DNA of 64,000 nucleotides from Granulicoccus phenolivorans DSM 17626 = NBRC 107789 = JCM 15570 (GCF_000423085.1 NZ_AUHH01000001.1:62001-126000), one strand, 5' to 3'. Shown: positions 41,223 through 49,877, counted from the stretch's first letter. Notes: generated from the letters alone by a model not told the origin. A program made the numbers and translations.

Positions 41223-41834
41223 ATGCGAGTACCCCGACTGCGACGCTTCCTCACCCGCCACCGCCGGATCCTGGCCGCCCTGGCCGCCGCGACCAGTATT
41301 GCCCTCACCGGCCTGGCCCTGTCCCCGGGCGCGACCGACACCACGGCGGTGCTCGTCGCCGCGGGACCGCTGCCGGGCGGGCGTACGCTCACCGCGGCCG
41401 ACCTACGGATTGCCCACTGGCCCACCGCCCAGGTGCCCGCCGAGGCCCTGACCGACCCCGCCGACGCCGAGGGGCGCATTCTGGCGACCCCGCTGACCGC
41501 GGCGTCCCCGCTCACCCAGGCCTCTCTGGTGCACGGCCGCGCCGTCGTGGCCGAGGGCAAGGTGATCGCGACCGTACGCCTGAGCGACCCCGCCCAGGTG
41601 GCGCTGGTCCGTCCCGGGGACCGGGTGGACGTGATCGCCGCCGAGGGGCCCCGCTCCGGCGTGGTCGCCCGCAATGTCCGGGTGGTCACCATCCCGCAGC
41701 CGGCCGGCGATCCCGGCCTGCTGGGCGGCGGCGAAACCGGCGCGGCGATGCTGCTGGTCGAGACCGATGAACCGACCGCCACCGAACTCGCCCGCGCCGC
41801 CACCGGCTCCCGGCTCTCCCTGGTCCTGCGCTGA
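41223..41834 (+). CDS. SAF-domain protein, CpaB/RcpC-like
   Basis: The 203-residue protein has an N-terminal membrane segment (RILAALAAATSIALTGLAL), an SAF domain (VLVAAGPLPGGRTLTAADLRIAHWP, ILATPLTAASPLTQASLV) and an RcpC-like half (VRLSDPAQVALVRPGDRVDVIAA). CpaB proteins are periplasmic parts of Flp/Tad pilus machines, but no other tad gene is nearby. In actinobacteria such a solitary SAF gene is often found between fmdB and mscL. Confidence 0.82.
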   Translation: MRVPRLRRFLTRHRRILAALAAATSIALTGLALSPGATDTTAVLVAAGPLPGGRTLTAADLRIAHWPTAQVPAEALTDPADAEGRILATPLTAASPLTQASLVHGRAVVAEGKVIATVRLSDPAQVALVRPGDRVDVIAAEGPRSGVVARNVRVVTIPQPAGDPGLLGGGETGAAMLLVETDEPTATELARAATGSRLSLVLR

Positions 41835-41981
41835 CCCACCAGGCCATCAGCTACTCAGCGTGCCCTCAGAAAATGGGACTACGCCGCACCGCTATCGATG
41901 AATATTCTCTCAGGCCGTCGCTGTTAGTTTGAGGTCGGTCTTGTCCCCAACCCCGGGGAAGCCAAGAGAGGATGTGTGCCC

Positions 41982-42341
41982 ATGAAGGGCTTCAAAGACT
42001 TTATTACGCGGGGAAATCTCATCGAGATGGCCGTGGCCTTCATCATGGCCGCCGCCTTCGCCGATGTGGTCAAGTCGTTCACCGCGGTGATCATGGACCT
42101 GATCGGTAAGTTGCTTCCGCTGGATCCGGGCACCGCGTTCAGCAGCGTCGCCGTCGGCGGCATCTCCATCGGCGCGTTCCTGACCGCGCTGTTCTCCTTC
42201 CTGATCATCGCGCTGGTGCTCTACTTCGCCGTGATCACCCCCTACGAGAAGTACAAGCAGCTTCGCGGCATCGACGACAGCAAGGCCAAGTCCGAGACCG
42301 AACTGCTCACCGAGATCCGCGACCTGCTGGCCGGTCGCTGA
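41982..42341 (+). CDS. mscL: Large-conductance mechanosensitive channel MscL
   Basis: The 119-residue protein has the amphipathic N-terminus KGFKDFITRGNLIEMAVAFIMAAAF, the first pore helix, a short periplasmic loop, a second helix (SIGAFLTALFSFLIIALVLYF), and the C-terminal cytoplasmic helix. It opens on membrane tension to release solutes after osmotic downshock. ATG 41982 is behind GAGAGGATG; a GTG two codons earlier is possible. A TAGTTT hexamer near 41926 may be the -10, giving a leader of about 50 nt. Confidence 0.95.
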   Translation: MKGFKDFITRGNLIEMAVAFIMAAAFADVVKSFTAVIMDLIGKLLPLDPGTAFSSVAVGGISIGAFLTALFSFLIIALVLYFAVITPYEKYKQLRGIDDSKAKSETELLTEIRDLLAGR

Positions 42342-42356
42342 CCACTCCCGAACGCT

Positions 42357-42387
42357 GAGGGCTCCCACCGCTGCGGTGGGAGCCCTC
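42357..42387. terminator. Bidirectional terminator after mscL
   Basis: GAGGGCTCCCACCG (42357-42370) and CGGTGGGAGCCCTC (42374-42387) form a perfect 14-bp stem with a 3-nt loop, followed by TTC. It lies between mscL and the convergent gene ending at 42389. Confidence 0.88.
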
Positions 42388-42388
42388 T

Positions 42389-42736
42389 TCATGCCCAGTG
42401 CGGCGGCCGATCGGCCAGCAGCCGGCGCTCCGGCTCGCCCAGTCGCCGGCCCGGGGCCGGGGTCCGCGGCTCCAGCCCGTCCACCCGGGCCAGCCGCCGC
42501 AGCTCGGTCAGCGCGGCGGCCAACTGGGCGGCCCCCAGTCCCGCGCGCAGCCTCGCCGGGATGACCCGGGGTTGCTGGTCGGGCTCGAGTCCCCGGGCCC
42601 GCAGTTCGGCGAGCAGTCCGGCCGGATCCGGCCGCGCCTGGAGGCCCAGGGCCAGATCCCGGCCGGTCACCGCGTACGCCAGGGCGGTGTGCCAGGCGGC
42701 CTCAGCCAAGACGGGTCCCGTCGGGGACCCGACCAC
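42389..42736 (-). CDS. Small uncharacterised protein downstream of galU
   Basis: The frame encodes up to 115 residues, Leu/Ala/Arg-rich with no recognised motif; the C-terminus has repeated LRARGLEP and RLAGxGAAQL-like helices. It may start at GTG 42736, overlapping galU by 35 nt, or at TTG 42709, overlapping by 8 nt. The latter begins LAEAAWHTALAYAVTG, the first plausible protein-like segment. The tight overlap with galU and the shared terminator support a real gene. Confidence 0.55.
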   Translation of the reverse strand: MVGSPTGPVLAEAAWHTALAYAVTGRDLALGLQARPDPAGLLAELRARGLEPDQQPRVIPARLRAGLGAAQLAAALTELRRLARVDGLEPRTPAPGRRLGEPERRLLADRPPHWA

Positions 42737-44072
42737 CCTCGCCGGACAGCACCGCGTCGCCGGTCACGGCCACGTCGGCGCCGAAGGTCCAGTCCCCCTC
42801 GACGGTCAGCGACCGGGCCTCGCGCAGCGAGGGCGCCCCCGCGGGGAAGCGTTCCTCGAAGGCGGCGATCTTGCTGTACACCTTGTCCAGGGTCACCAAC
42901 GGAGCCGCCTCGGCGACCAGCTCGACCGAGCCGTTGTCCCGCACGGCGTAGGCGTCCGAGCGCAGCAGCAGCAGGTCGTTGGTGGTCTTCACCGGCAGGA
43001 ACCGGCTGCGCGGCACCTCGATCGCGGTGGCGCCGGGGAAGACCCCGATCGCCGCCCCCATCGCGGTCTCGATCTGGTACACCTGCGGGGACTGCCCGTC
43101 TGTGGGATCCACGTTCTTGCGGTTGCGGATCATCGGCAGTCCCAGCACTCCCCCGCGCTCGGTCAGGGTGTCGGACAACTGCGCCAGGTCCAGCCAGATC
43201 GAGTTGGTGTTGAAGTAGCGGTGCCGGGTCTCATCGGTGAAGTACGCCAGGTCCTCCTCCGCGGTCTGCGCCTTCTCCCGCAGGATGAGCTGTCCGTCGG
43301 CCCGGTTCACCGCCAGGTGGCCCCCCTTGCGGTCAGCGGCGGTGCGCTGGCACACCTCCATCGCGAACGGGGCCCCGCTGTCGGCGAACCAGCCGGCCAG
43401 CACCGGATCGGGGGTCGCGCCGAGGTTGTCGGAGTTGGACACCGTCGCGTACCGGTAGCCGGCATCGAGCAGGGTCTGCAGCATGCCCGAGGTGAGCAGG
43501 GCGGTGTAGATGTCGCCGTGACCGGGCGGGCACCATTCCAGGCTCGGGTCCGCGGGCCACTCCACCGGGGTCAGGTCGGAGACCAGCAGCTTCGGTTCCT
43601 GGTTCTGACCGAAATCCTGCGGAATCCCGGGCACCGCGATGTCCGGGTGCTGCTCCAGTGCGGCCAGCGAATCCGCGGCGGTCCGGAAGGAGTTCATCAG
43701 CACCAGCGGCAGCGTGACCCCGAACTCGGCCCGCGCGGACCGGACCTGCTCCACGATCAGGTCCAGGAACGTACGCCCGTCGGCGACCGGCAGCAGCGAC
43801 TTGGCCTGCTGCATCCCCATCGAGGTGCCGAGGCCACCGTTCAGCTTGATCACCACCGTCGCGGCCAGCGCGTCGTGGCGGGTCTGCTCGGGCACCGACA
43901 GTTCGGCCAGTTTCGGCAGGTCGGTGAGAGAGTCGATATCGGCTTCGGCAATCAGACCGGTCGCGCCGGCCTCGAGTTCACGGTAGTAGTGGCTGAAGAC
44001 GTCGATGGCGACCCCGGGTACTCCGGCGGCGGCCATCTTCTCCTGGGCTGCGGTCAGTCCTGGCTGGCTCAT
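42702..44072 (-). CDS. galU: UTP--glucose-1-phosphate uridylyltransferase (UDPGP family, eukaryotic-like)
   Basis: The 456-residue protein belongs to the large UDPGP family rather than the short bacterial GalU type: VVIKLNGGLGTSMGMQQAKSLLPV for nucleotide binding, PPGHGDIYTALL, YRYATVSNSDNLGATPD, and NTNSIWLDL. The C-terminus is a beta-helix segment ending AVLSGEGGRVPDGT. It makes UDP-glucose for envelope polysaccharide. ATG 44072 has TAGCAT 7 nt upstream (leaderless). In mycobacteria the galU at the glp locus is the short type, so this is a functional replacement. Confidence 0.92.
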   Translation of the reverse strand: MSQPGLTAAQEKMAAAGVPGVAIDVFSHYYRELEAGATGLIAEADIDSLTDLPKLAELSVPEQTRHDALAATVVIKLNGGLGTSMGMQQAKSLLPVADGRTFLDLIVEQVRSARAEFGVTLPLVLMNSFRTAADSLAALEQHPDIAVPGIPQDFGQNQEPKLLVSDLTPVEWPADPSLEWCPPGHGDIYTALLTSGMLQTLLDAGYRYATVSNSDNLGATPDPVLAGWFADSGAPFAMEVCQRTAADRKGGHLAVNRADGQLILREKAQTAEEDLAYFTDETRHRYFNTNSIWLDLAQLSDTLTERGGVLGLPMIRNRKNVDPTDGQSPQVYQIETAMGAAIGVFPGATAIEVPRSRFLPVKTTNDLLLLRSDAYAVRDNGSVELVAEAAPLVTLDKVYSKIAAFEERFPAGAPSLREARSLTVEGDWTFGADVAVTGDAVLSGEGGRVPDGTRLG

Positions 44073-44178
44073 GGCCCGAATGCTAACCGCCATTGCGCCC
44101 GGATGCAGGTTCGGGTAACGGCACACAGAACGGCCACGAGTGCGGAAACATTGTCCGCTCCGTTAGCCTGATCCCATT

Positions 44179-44251
44179 GGCCCCATAGCTCAGGGGATAG
44201 AGCAGAGGTTTCCTAAACCTTGTGTCGCAAGTTCGAATCTTGCTGGGGTCG
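44179..44251 (+). tRNA. tRNA-Arg (anticodon CCT)
   Basis: The 73-nt cloverleaf has acceptor GGCCCCA/TGGGGTC, D-stem GCTC/GAGC, anticodon stem GAGGT/ACCTT with loop TTCCTAA (anticodon CCT, codon AGG), and T-stem GCAAG/CTTGC with TTCGAAT. The discriminator is G. Confidence 0.94.
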
Positions 44252-44288
44252 CGGTCAACCGACGCAACCGGTGTAAAGGAGCGATGCC

Positions 44289-45482
44289 ATGGCATCCCAG
44301 GTCATCATGGCCAACACCTTCGGGGCGGTCGGGGACGGCGTCACCGACGACTCCGCAGCCTGGCAGGCCGCCATCGACGCCGCCGGCAATCAGGGCTCCG
44401 GCGTGGTCACCGCGCGGCCGGGAACCTATCTGGTGACCGGCCTGGAGGGCCAGCCCGGACTCACTCTCGATCTGACCGACATCGTCTGGACCCGATCACC
44501 CCGGATGCCGAACTGGACCCGCACCCTCCTGGTCTCCGGACGGGTCCCGGTCTCGACCACCGACGCCGCCCCGGTCCGGATCATCGGCGGCACGATCGAC
44601 GGCAACCGGGCCAACCAGGGCGCCTATGACCGCTACCAGCAGGAACAGAGCCACCTGTTCCTGTTCTCCGGCAACACCGGCGGTCCCGGCCGACTGCCGG
44701 TCACGATCACCGGAACCCGGTTCCAGGACGTGGTCGCCGACGGGGTGCACGTGCTGGCCAACGTGGACATGACCATTTCCGATGTGACCGCGTACAACTG
44801 CTGGCGCGGCGGTCTGGTGCTCAGCGGTGGCCACAACATCCTGCACATCCAGAACTTCACCGGCGACGGCGACGTGTGCACCGGCGCGATCAATCTGGAA
44901 CAGGATTCGGCCGGCTGGAACGGCTCGCAGGCCTCCCGGATCACCGGGGACAACATCGTGCAGGGCGGCGTCCGCCAGGGCGATTTCAGCGGCAGCTTCA
45001 GTATCCAACTCGGCGACGGGTCGACCGCGGAGTTCTCCCGGGTCGAGGCCCGGGTGGGCTTCTTCGTCCGGGCGCAGAATGCCGAATGTGTGATCCGGGA
45101 CTCCCAGTTGCACAGCGGCAGTCACAAACCGTACGGCGGCGGCGTACGGGTGGGGACGGTGCGCTTCGAGCGGTGCAAGATCGGCACGTACGCCGAGGCG
45201 AGCGACCCGGATTACCTGATCGAGTTCGAGACCAGTAATCGGCAGGTCCCCGCCGACGGACCCAGCAAACTGACCCTGGTCGATTGCGACCTGTCCGCCG
45301 ACTCTGCCGACGGTGCCCCCTTCCGGGCGGTGTGGGCGTACGGCAACGCCGCCGAGGTGGTCTTCGAGGGCGGGTCGATCTCCGGTGACTTCGACAAGCT
45401 GGTCCGCGCCCAGAAGGGGATCGAGGTCACCGTGGCGCGCCCGGTGACCGGTGCCCCGCCGACCGTGGTCGAGCACTACTGA
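44289..45482 (+). CDS. Pectate-lyase-superfamily right-handed beta-helix protein, tailspike-like
   Basis: The 397-residue protein begins VIMANTFGAVGDGVTDDSAAWQAAIDAAG, the N-terminal cap of PF12708-type beta-helix proteins found in phage tailspikes and some glycoside hydrolases. It continues with short repeating strand turns (IIGGTIDGNRANQG, ITGTRFQDVVADGVHVL, ISDVTAYNCWRGGLVLSGG). No signal peptide is present. It sits 37 nt after tRNA-Arg, behind AAAGGAG, with no other phage gene in view. It may be a phage-derived remnant or a polysaccharide-acting enzyme. Confidence 0.75.
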   Translation: MASQVIMANTFGAVGDGVTDDSAAWQAAIDAAGNQGSGVVTARPGTYLVTGLEGQPGLTLDLTDIVWTRSPRMPNWTRTLLVSGRVPVSTTDAAPVRIIGGTIDGNRANQGAYDRYQQEQSHLFLFSGNTGGPGRLPVTITGTRFQDVVADGVHVLANVDMTISDVTAYNCWRGGLVLSGGHNILHIQNFTGDGDVCTGAINLEQDSAGWNGSQASRITGDNIVQGGVRQGDFSGSFSIQLGDGSTAEFSRVEARVGFFVRAQNAECVIRDSQLHSGSHKPYGGGVRVGTVRFERCKIGTYAEASDPDYLIEFETSNRQVPADGPSKLTLVDCDLSADSADGAPFRAVWAYGNAAEVVFEGGSISGDFDKLVRAQKGIEVTVARPVTGAPPTVVEHY

Positions 45483-45562
45483 CCGAACGGAATAGGGTGG
45501 GGCACTGTTGTGTTGACACCTGCGGCCGGGAAGAACTCTCGGCGTACCCGGGAAGGAATCCA

Positions 45563-45886
45563 ATGGCCACTGTTGAGCTGACCACCGATAATTTCACGAA
45601 CACGCTGAATGACAATGACATCGTGCTGATCGACTTCTGGGCCGATTGGTGCGGCCCGTGCAAGCGGTTCAGCCCGATCTTCGACAAGGTCTCCGACCAG
45701 CATGACGACGTGGTGTTCGGCAAGATCGACACCGAGGAGAATCAGGAACTCAGCGCCAGCCTCGGCATCCAGTCGATCCCCACGGTGATGGCCTTCAAGC
45801 AGGGCACGCTGGTCTTTTCCCAGCCGGGGCTGATGACCGCCGGCAAGCTGAACGATCTGATCGGCAAGGTTCGCGAAATGGCCTGA
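45563..45886 (+). CDS. trxA: Thioredoxin
   Basis: The 107-residue protein has the active-site WCGPC at residues 29-33 within IDFWADWCGPCKRF, the cis-Pro region QSIPTVMAFKQG, and standard length. It reduces cytosolic disulfides. ATG 45563 is preceded by GGAAGGAA; a TAGGGT near 45488 may be the -10. Confidence 0.93.
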   Translation: MATVELTTDNFTNTLNDNDIVLIDFWADWCGPCKRFSPIFDKVSDQHDDVVFGKIDTEENQELSASLGIQSIPTVMAFKQGTLVFSQPGLMTAGKLNDLIGKVREMA

Positions 45887-45902
45887 GGCCCTCGGCCACA
45901 AA

Positions 45903-45938
45903 GCCTCGCCCGAACTCTATAAATGGTTCGGGCGAGGC
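45903..45938. terminator. Terminator hairpin after trxA
   Basis: GCCTCGCCCGAAC (45903-45915) and GTTCGGGCGAGGC (45926-45938) form a perfect 13-bp stem with a 10-nt AT-rich loop, 16 nt after the trxA stop. The rest of the gap to 46085 shows no gene or clear motif. Confidence 0.82.
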
Positions 45939-46085
45939 GCCGGCAAACGGGCTCTCGCACCTTGTCTACCCACCCCCAGGAGACATTCACCGGCGCCTCG
46001 TCCCCCAACAATAACCCCATGCCCGTGCCTATCGGAGCGAGATTGGGCGATTTTCGCCGGTGAAGTTGAATGTTTGGGTTTTCGG

Positions 46086-47123
46086 TCAGCCGACAGCCAG
46101 CGCGCGGGCCACATCGGCGCCGATATCGCGGATAACCCGACCCGGCCCGATCGAGCGTCCGGCCACCGCCGAGACCAGCGCGGACATCCCCGGCAGGGCC
46201 TCGTTGTCCACCATCGTCTGCGCGCCGGGCTGTTCCAACGGGTTCGATCCGTCCCGCCAGGGGGCCGAGACGCGCTGCCAGGTGCGGACCCAGGCATCGG
46301 AGATCTCCTGCACCGACGGGACCCCGAAGAAGTGCCCCACCGGAGCGTGGTGGCGCAGGGACACGATCGGCGAATCGACGTAGAGCAGGGCGAGCCGGAG
46401 TCGGGCATCGAGGTCGCGGCGGTGGGCCATCGTCCCGCGCACCGCCCAGGAACACGGATTGGGGCAGGTCTCCCCGACATCGGGGCGCTCCCCCGCGCCG
46501 ATCGTGGCGTGGTTCATCCCGCACACCGCCAGCGCATCCCCGAGCCGGGAGTGGAACTTGTCCAGATAGGCGGTGTACCCGACGGTATCCCCGTTGCAGG
46601 CGTGCAGCGCTCGTTTCGCGGTGGCCCGCAGCGCCGAGGAGTGGGGGCACTGCGGCGAATCGGTTCCCCAGCGCTCCCCGACGTACTCCCCCAGCCGCAG
46701 CGGATCCCCGCCGTGCCCCAGGGTCGACTCCCAGGCCAACTGGCACAGGTACTCCCCGATCAGGTGCGCGGTGGTCACGATCTGCAACGGTTCGTGGCGC
46801 TGGGCCCGCAGTTCGAGCACCTCCAGCATCAACTCATACAGCGGCACCAGCGATCCCAACGCGCCGCGCTGGGTGTCCCGCGGCTCCAGCGGGAAGCAGG
46901 ATTGGGCCAGCCGGTCCGCCCAGGTCGTCCGGAAACCGCCGGCAATGACCCCGAAATCCTCGGCATCCAGGTCGAGCACGCGTTTGGCGGCGGTGGCCAG
47001 ATCCCGGGCGTAGGCCAGCTGCGGGGAATCGTCGGTGAGGTTGGCGGAGTCGGTCAGCAGCGCCGCCACCGCGTCGTACCAGTGCCCCGCCAGCAGCGCG
47101 TCCACCGCCCGATCCTGCATCAC
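46086..47123 (-). CDS. Uncharacterised Cys/His-containing protein downstream of the IdeR-type regulator
   Basis: The 345-residue protein is not recognised. It is mostly helical, with a central segment rich in Cys and His: SPQCPHSSALR, LHACNGDTVGYTAYLDKFH, AVCGMNHATIG and ETCPNPCSWAVRG. Such a cluster could bind a metal. The C-terminus has a possible VPSVQEISDAWVRTWQRV helix. GTG 47123 overlaps the regulator stop by 4 nt (ATG 47120 is an alternative), so translation is coupled to a metal-responsive regulator. No signal peptide or membrane segment is seen. Confidence 0.7.
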   Translation of the reverse strand: MMQDRAVDALLAGHWYDAVAALLTDSANLTDDSPQLAYARDLATAAKRVLDLDAEDFGVIAGGFRTTWADRLAQSCFPLEPRDTQRGALGSLVPLYELMLEVLELRAQRHEPLQIVTTAHLIGEYLCQLAWESTLGHGGDPLRLGEYVGERWGTDSPQCPHSSALRATAKRALHACNGDTVGYTAYLDKFHSRLGDALAVCGMNHATIGAGERPDVGETCPNPCSWAVRGTMAHRRDLDARLRLALLYVDSPIVSLRHHAPVGHFFGVPSVQEISDAWVRTWQRVSAPWRDGSNPLEQPGAQTMVDNEALPGMSALVSAVAGRSIGPGRVIRDIGADVARALAVG

Positions 47124-47803
47124 AGTACCTCGACGTACAGATGCGCGGCCAGCGCGTTGGTGAACTCGATCGAGGCGTGGTCGTTGCTGAGCTCGACCCG
47201 GTCCCCGGACCGGCGTACCGACAGCGTGCTGCCCGGCGACATCCCGGCGGCGTGCAGTTGGTCGAGCAGGTCGGTGTCGACCTGCAGGGTCTCACTGAGC
47301 AGGTGCAGCCGGACCTCGACCGAATCGGCGCCGCCGCCGAGCACCTCGGTCAGCGGCTGGGTCGCCACATCGGGCTCGCTGGCCACCCCCAACTCCTCCA
47401 GCCCGGGAATCGGGTTGCCGAACGGCGAGTGGGTGGGCCGGTTCAGGATCTTGATCAGCCGCTCCTCGACGTCCTCGGAGATCACATGCTCCCAGCGGCA
47501 GGCCTCGTCGTGCACCAGATGCAGGTCCAGCCCGATCACATCGACCAGCAGGCGCTCGGCCAGCCGGTGCTTGCGCATCACCCGGGTGGCGCGCTCGCGA
47601 CCGGCCTCGGTCAGGGCGATCTCACGGGAACGGGTCATGGTGAGCAGTCCGTCGCGCTCCATCCGGGCCACGGTCTGGGACACCGTGGGGCCGCTGTGCC
47701 CGAGTCGCTCGGCAATGCGGGCACGCAGCGGGGCGATGCCCTCTTCCTCCAACTCGAAGATGGTCCGCAGATACATCTCGGTGGTATCGATCAGCTCACT
47801 CAC
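47120..47803 (-). CDS. ideR: DtxR/IdeR-family iron-dependent repressor
   Basis: The 227-residue protein has the DtxR winged helix (TTEMYLRTIFELEEEGI, RIAERLGHSGPTVSQTVARMERDGLL) and the metal-binding dimerisation domain (RKHRLAERLLVDVIGL and HDEACRWEHVIS). The Cys in ACRWEH matches Cys102 of DtxR, which favours iron over manganese. The C-terminal SH3-like domain (PGSTLSVRRSGDRVELSN) completes the DtxR/IdeR layout. GTG 47803 has TAACCT 6 nt upstream (leaderless). Confidence 0.92.
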   Translation of the reverse strand: MSELIDTTEMYLRTIFELEEEGIAPLRARIAERLGHSGPTVSQTVARMERDGLLTMTRSREIALTEAGRERATRVMRKHRLAERLLVDVIGLDLHLVHDEACRWEHVISEDVEERLIKILNRPTHSPFGNPIPGLEELGVASEPDVATQPLTEVLGGGADSVEVRLHLLSETLQVDTDLLDQLHAAGMSPGSTLSVRRSGDRVELSNDHASIEFTNALAAHLYVEVL

Positions 47804-47807
47804 GACG

Positions 47808-47826
47808 CAAGGTTAGGCCATCGGAG
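47808..47826. promoter_or_regulatory. Partial iron-box-like sequence over the ideR promoter
   Basis: CAAGGTTAGGCCATCGGAG matches the left half and centre of the DtxR/IdeR consensus TTAGGTTAGSCTAACCTAA (12 of 19 positions) and overlaps the -10 TAACCT of ideR. The match in the right half is poor. Autoregulation is possible but unproven. Confidence 0.3.
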
Positions 47827-48970
47827 CAATCGGGTCATCCACTGTCCCCGGTTCCAACCAGGTGCCGCGCCGCATCACCCGCGCGGCGGCCCCCACCCCG
47901 TCCACCAGGACCAGGTCGGCCCAGGTTCCCCGGCGCAATTCGCCGATGTCGGTGAAGCCGTGCACCCGGGCCGGGGTGGTCGACGCCATCGCCGCCGCCT
48001 CGGCGAGCGTGCAGCCCTCGCGGACCAGTTCGGCGAAGGCCGCGTCCGCCGCCGAGGTCGAGCCGGCCAGCCGTCCGGCCGGGTCGGTGGCCCGGCCCTC
48101 CCGGACCACCACCGGCCGGTCGCCCAGGGCGTACTCGCCGTCGCCGCAGCCGGCCGCGGCCATCGTGTCGCTGACCAGCATCACCCGATCCACCCCGGCG
48201 GCGTCGATCGTCAACTGGATCACCTCCTGGGCCACATGGATCCCGTCGCAGATCAGTTCGACCGCAACCCGCGGATCGCCCAGCAGTTGCGGGATCGGCC
48301 CGGGGACGCGGTGGTGGATCGGCTCCATCGCGTTGAACAGGTGGGTGGCGATACTCACCCCGGCCGCGATCGCCCGGGCCGTGGTCGCCGCATCGGCGGC
48401 GGAGTGACCGAAGGCGACCTGGACGCCGGCTTCCAGGAGCTGGTCGATCAGGGCCCAGGCGCCGGGCAGTTCCGGCGCCAGGGTGACCATGGCGATGTGC
48501 CCGTGGCCGGCCTCCAGCAGGGTCGCCATGGTGGCCGCGTCGGGCGTACGCAGGTGCTCGGCGGGGTGCGCGCCACACTTGGCGGCCGACAGGAAGGGCC
48601 CCTCCAGATGGATCCCGGCGATCTCGCCCGCCTCGGCGAACCCGGTCAGCAGCTCCAGTTGGCGGACCAACTGCGGGATCGGCGCGGTGAGCAGGCTGGC
48701 GAGCACGGTCGTGGTGCCGTGCGAGCGCTGCCACTGCAGGATCCGGCGGACCCCGTCGGCGTCGGCGGAGTTGAAGTCGGTGCCGAGGGCGCCGTGGGTG
48801 TGGGTGTCGATGAACCCCGGAACCGCCCACAGCGGCGCGGTCGGACCGGCGTACTCGTCCACCCCGGCGATCCGGCCGTCGCGGATCCGGATCCGGGCCG
48901 GGGACACCGCCCCCTCGGGGGTGATCGCCCCGGCCACATGCAGTTCGGTGGGCCGCAGCAGATCAGTCAT
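47813..48970 (-). CDS. nagA: N-acetylglucosamine-6-phosphate deacetylase
   Basis: The 385-residue amidohydrolase has PGFIDTHTHGALGTDF with HxH, GIHLEGPFLSAAKCGAHP (metal Glu), VAFGHSAAD, THLFNAMEPIHHRVPG and LVSDTMAAAG with the catalytic Asp. It removes acetate from GlcNAc-6-P in amino-sugar recycling. ATG 48970 overlaps the stop of the SIS-domain gene by 8 nt, so the two act together. Confidence 0.94.
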   Translation of the reverse strand: MTDLLRPTELHVAGAITPEGAVSPARIRIRDGRIAGVDEYAGPTAPLWAVPGFIDTHTHGALGTDFNSADADGVRRILQWQRSHGTTTVLASLLTAPIPQLVRQLELLTGFAEAGEIAGIHLEGPFLSAAKCGAHPAEHLRTPDAATMATLLEAGHGHIAMVTLAPELPGAWALIDQLLEAGVQVAFGHSAADAATTARAIAAGVSIATHLFNAMEPIHHRVPGPIPQLLGDPRVAVELICDGIHVAQEVIQLTIDAAGVDRVMLVSDTMAAAGCGDGEYALGDRPVVVREGRATDPAGRLAGSTSAADAAFAELVREGCTLAEAAAMASTTPARVHGFTDIGELRRGTWADLVLVDGVGAAARVMRRGTWLEPGTVDDPIAPMA

Positions 48971-49847
48971 TCTGTTCCACCGTCCGGGTCAGGTTGCGCG
49001 GCTGGTCGGGATTGAGGCCGAGCTTCATCGCCCGGGCCACCGCGAGCCGCTGGGCCACGATCAGCTCCGCCATCGGGTCGTGGGTCATCTCGATCAGGGT
49101 CGCGCCGGATTCGCGGACCTGCTCGGCCAGCCGGGTCGGGGTCGGGCCGAGCATCCAGACGATTCGGCCCGGTTCGGCGACCGCGATCGGGCCGTGCCGG
49201 TACTCCCGGATCGGGTACGCCTCGGCCCAGCTCTGGGTGCACTGGCGGAACTTCGCCGCGGCCTCCCGGGCCAGGCCGACGGTCCACCGGTAGCCGAGGA
49301 AGGTGATCTGCTCGGTGTCGACCTGCTCCTCGCTCAGCCGGAACTGCAGCGCCTGTTGGGCCTGCTCGACCAGGCGTTCGATGTTGTCCCCCAGCCAGGC
49401 CCGGGTGAGCGCGAGCACCGTGGTCGCGAACCGGGTCTGCACCACCGACACCTCATCGGCGAAGGACAGGTCGATCACCGCATCGGCGAGTTCGGCGGAC
49501 TCCGAGTCGGGCTCCCCGACGAAACACAGCGTCGGAATCTTGCCGGCCACGGCGGCCAGGATCCGGTTCACATCGGTGGTCCGGCCCGAGCGGGTCAGCA
49601 CCACCAGCCGGTCGTACGCCCGTCCGGGCGGCACCTCCGAGGCAGCGAAGGCATCGGACTCCCCCTGCCCGGCGGCCTCCCGCAGCGCCGCCATGCATTC
49701 GGCCATGTACCACGCGGTGCCCGCACCGACGTAGGCCACCCGCTCACCGGCGCGGGGCAGCAGCCCGGCCACGTCGGCGGCGAAAGCACCAGCCCGCTGC
49801 CAGCACTCCGGCTGGGAGCTGATCTCGTCGAGGGTGATGAACGACAT
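48963..49847 (-). CDS. SIS-domain sugar-phosphate isomerase/deaminase (AgaS/GlmS-C-like)
   Basis: The 294-residue protein has tandem SIS domains: VAYVGAGTAWYMAECMAALRE and LVVLTRSGRTTDVNRIL in the first, then FLGYRWTVGLAREAAAKF and REYRHGPIAVAEPGRIVWML in the second, like the isomerase half of GlmS but without the glutaminase domain. With nagA immediately downstream it probably converts a hexosamine-6-phosphate to a ketohexose phosphate. TAGGTT 6 nt before ATG 49847 gives a leaderless operon start. Confidence 0.88.
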   Translation of the reverse strand: MSFITLDEISSQPECWQRAGAFAADVAGLLPRAGERVAYVGAGTAWYMAECMAALREAAGQGESDAFAASEVPPGRAYDRLVVLTRSGRTTDVNRILAAVAGKIPTLCFVGEPDSESAELADAVIDLSFADEVSVVQTRFATTVLALTRAWLGDNIERLVEQAQQALQFRLSEEQVDTEQITFLGYRWTVGLAREAAAKFRQCTQSWAEAYPIREYRHGPIAVAEPGRIVWMLGPTPTRLAEQVRESGATLIEMTHDPMAELIVAQRLAVARAMKLGLNPDQPRNLTRTVEQND

Positions 49848-49877
49848 GTGGTCAACCTATCGTCCGGCCGGCAGCGC

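Noticed and set aside
41835-41981. Possible c-di-AMP (ydaO-type) or other riboswitch upstream of mscL
   Set aside because: The CCCCAACCCCGGGGAA stretch recalls part of a riboswitch, but I could not build the paired architecture, and the leader is too short after the likely -10.
44179-44251. tRNA-Arg as an active attachment site
   Set aside because: I looked for a second copy of the tRNA 3' end downstream and found none in the window; there is no integrase.
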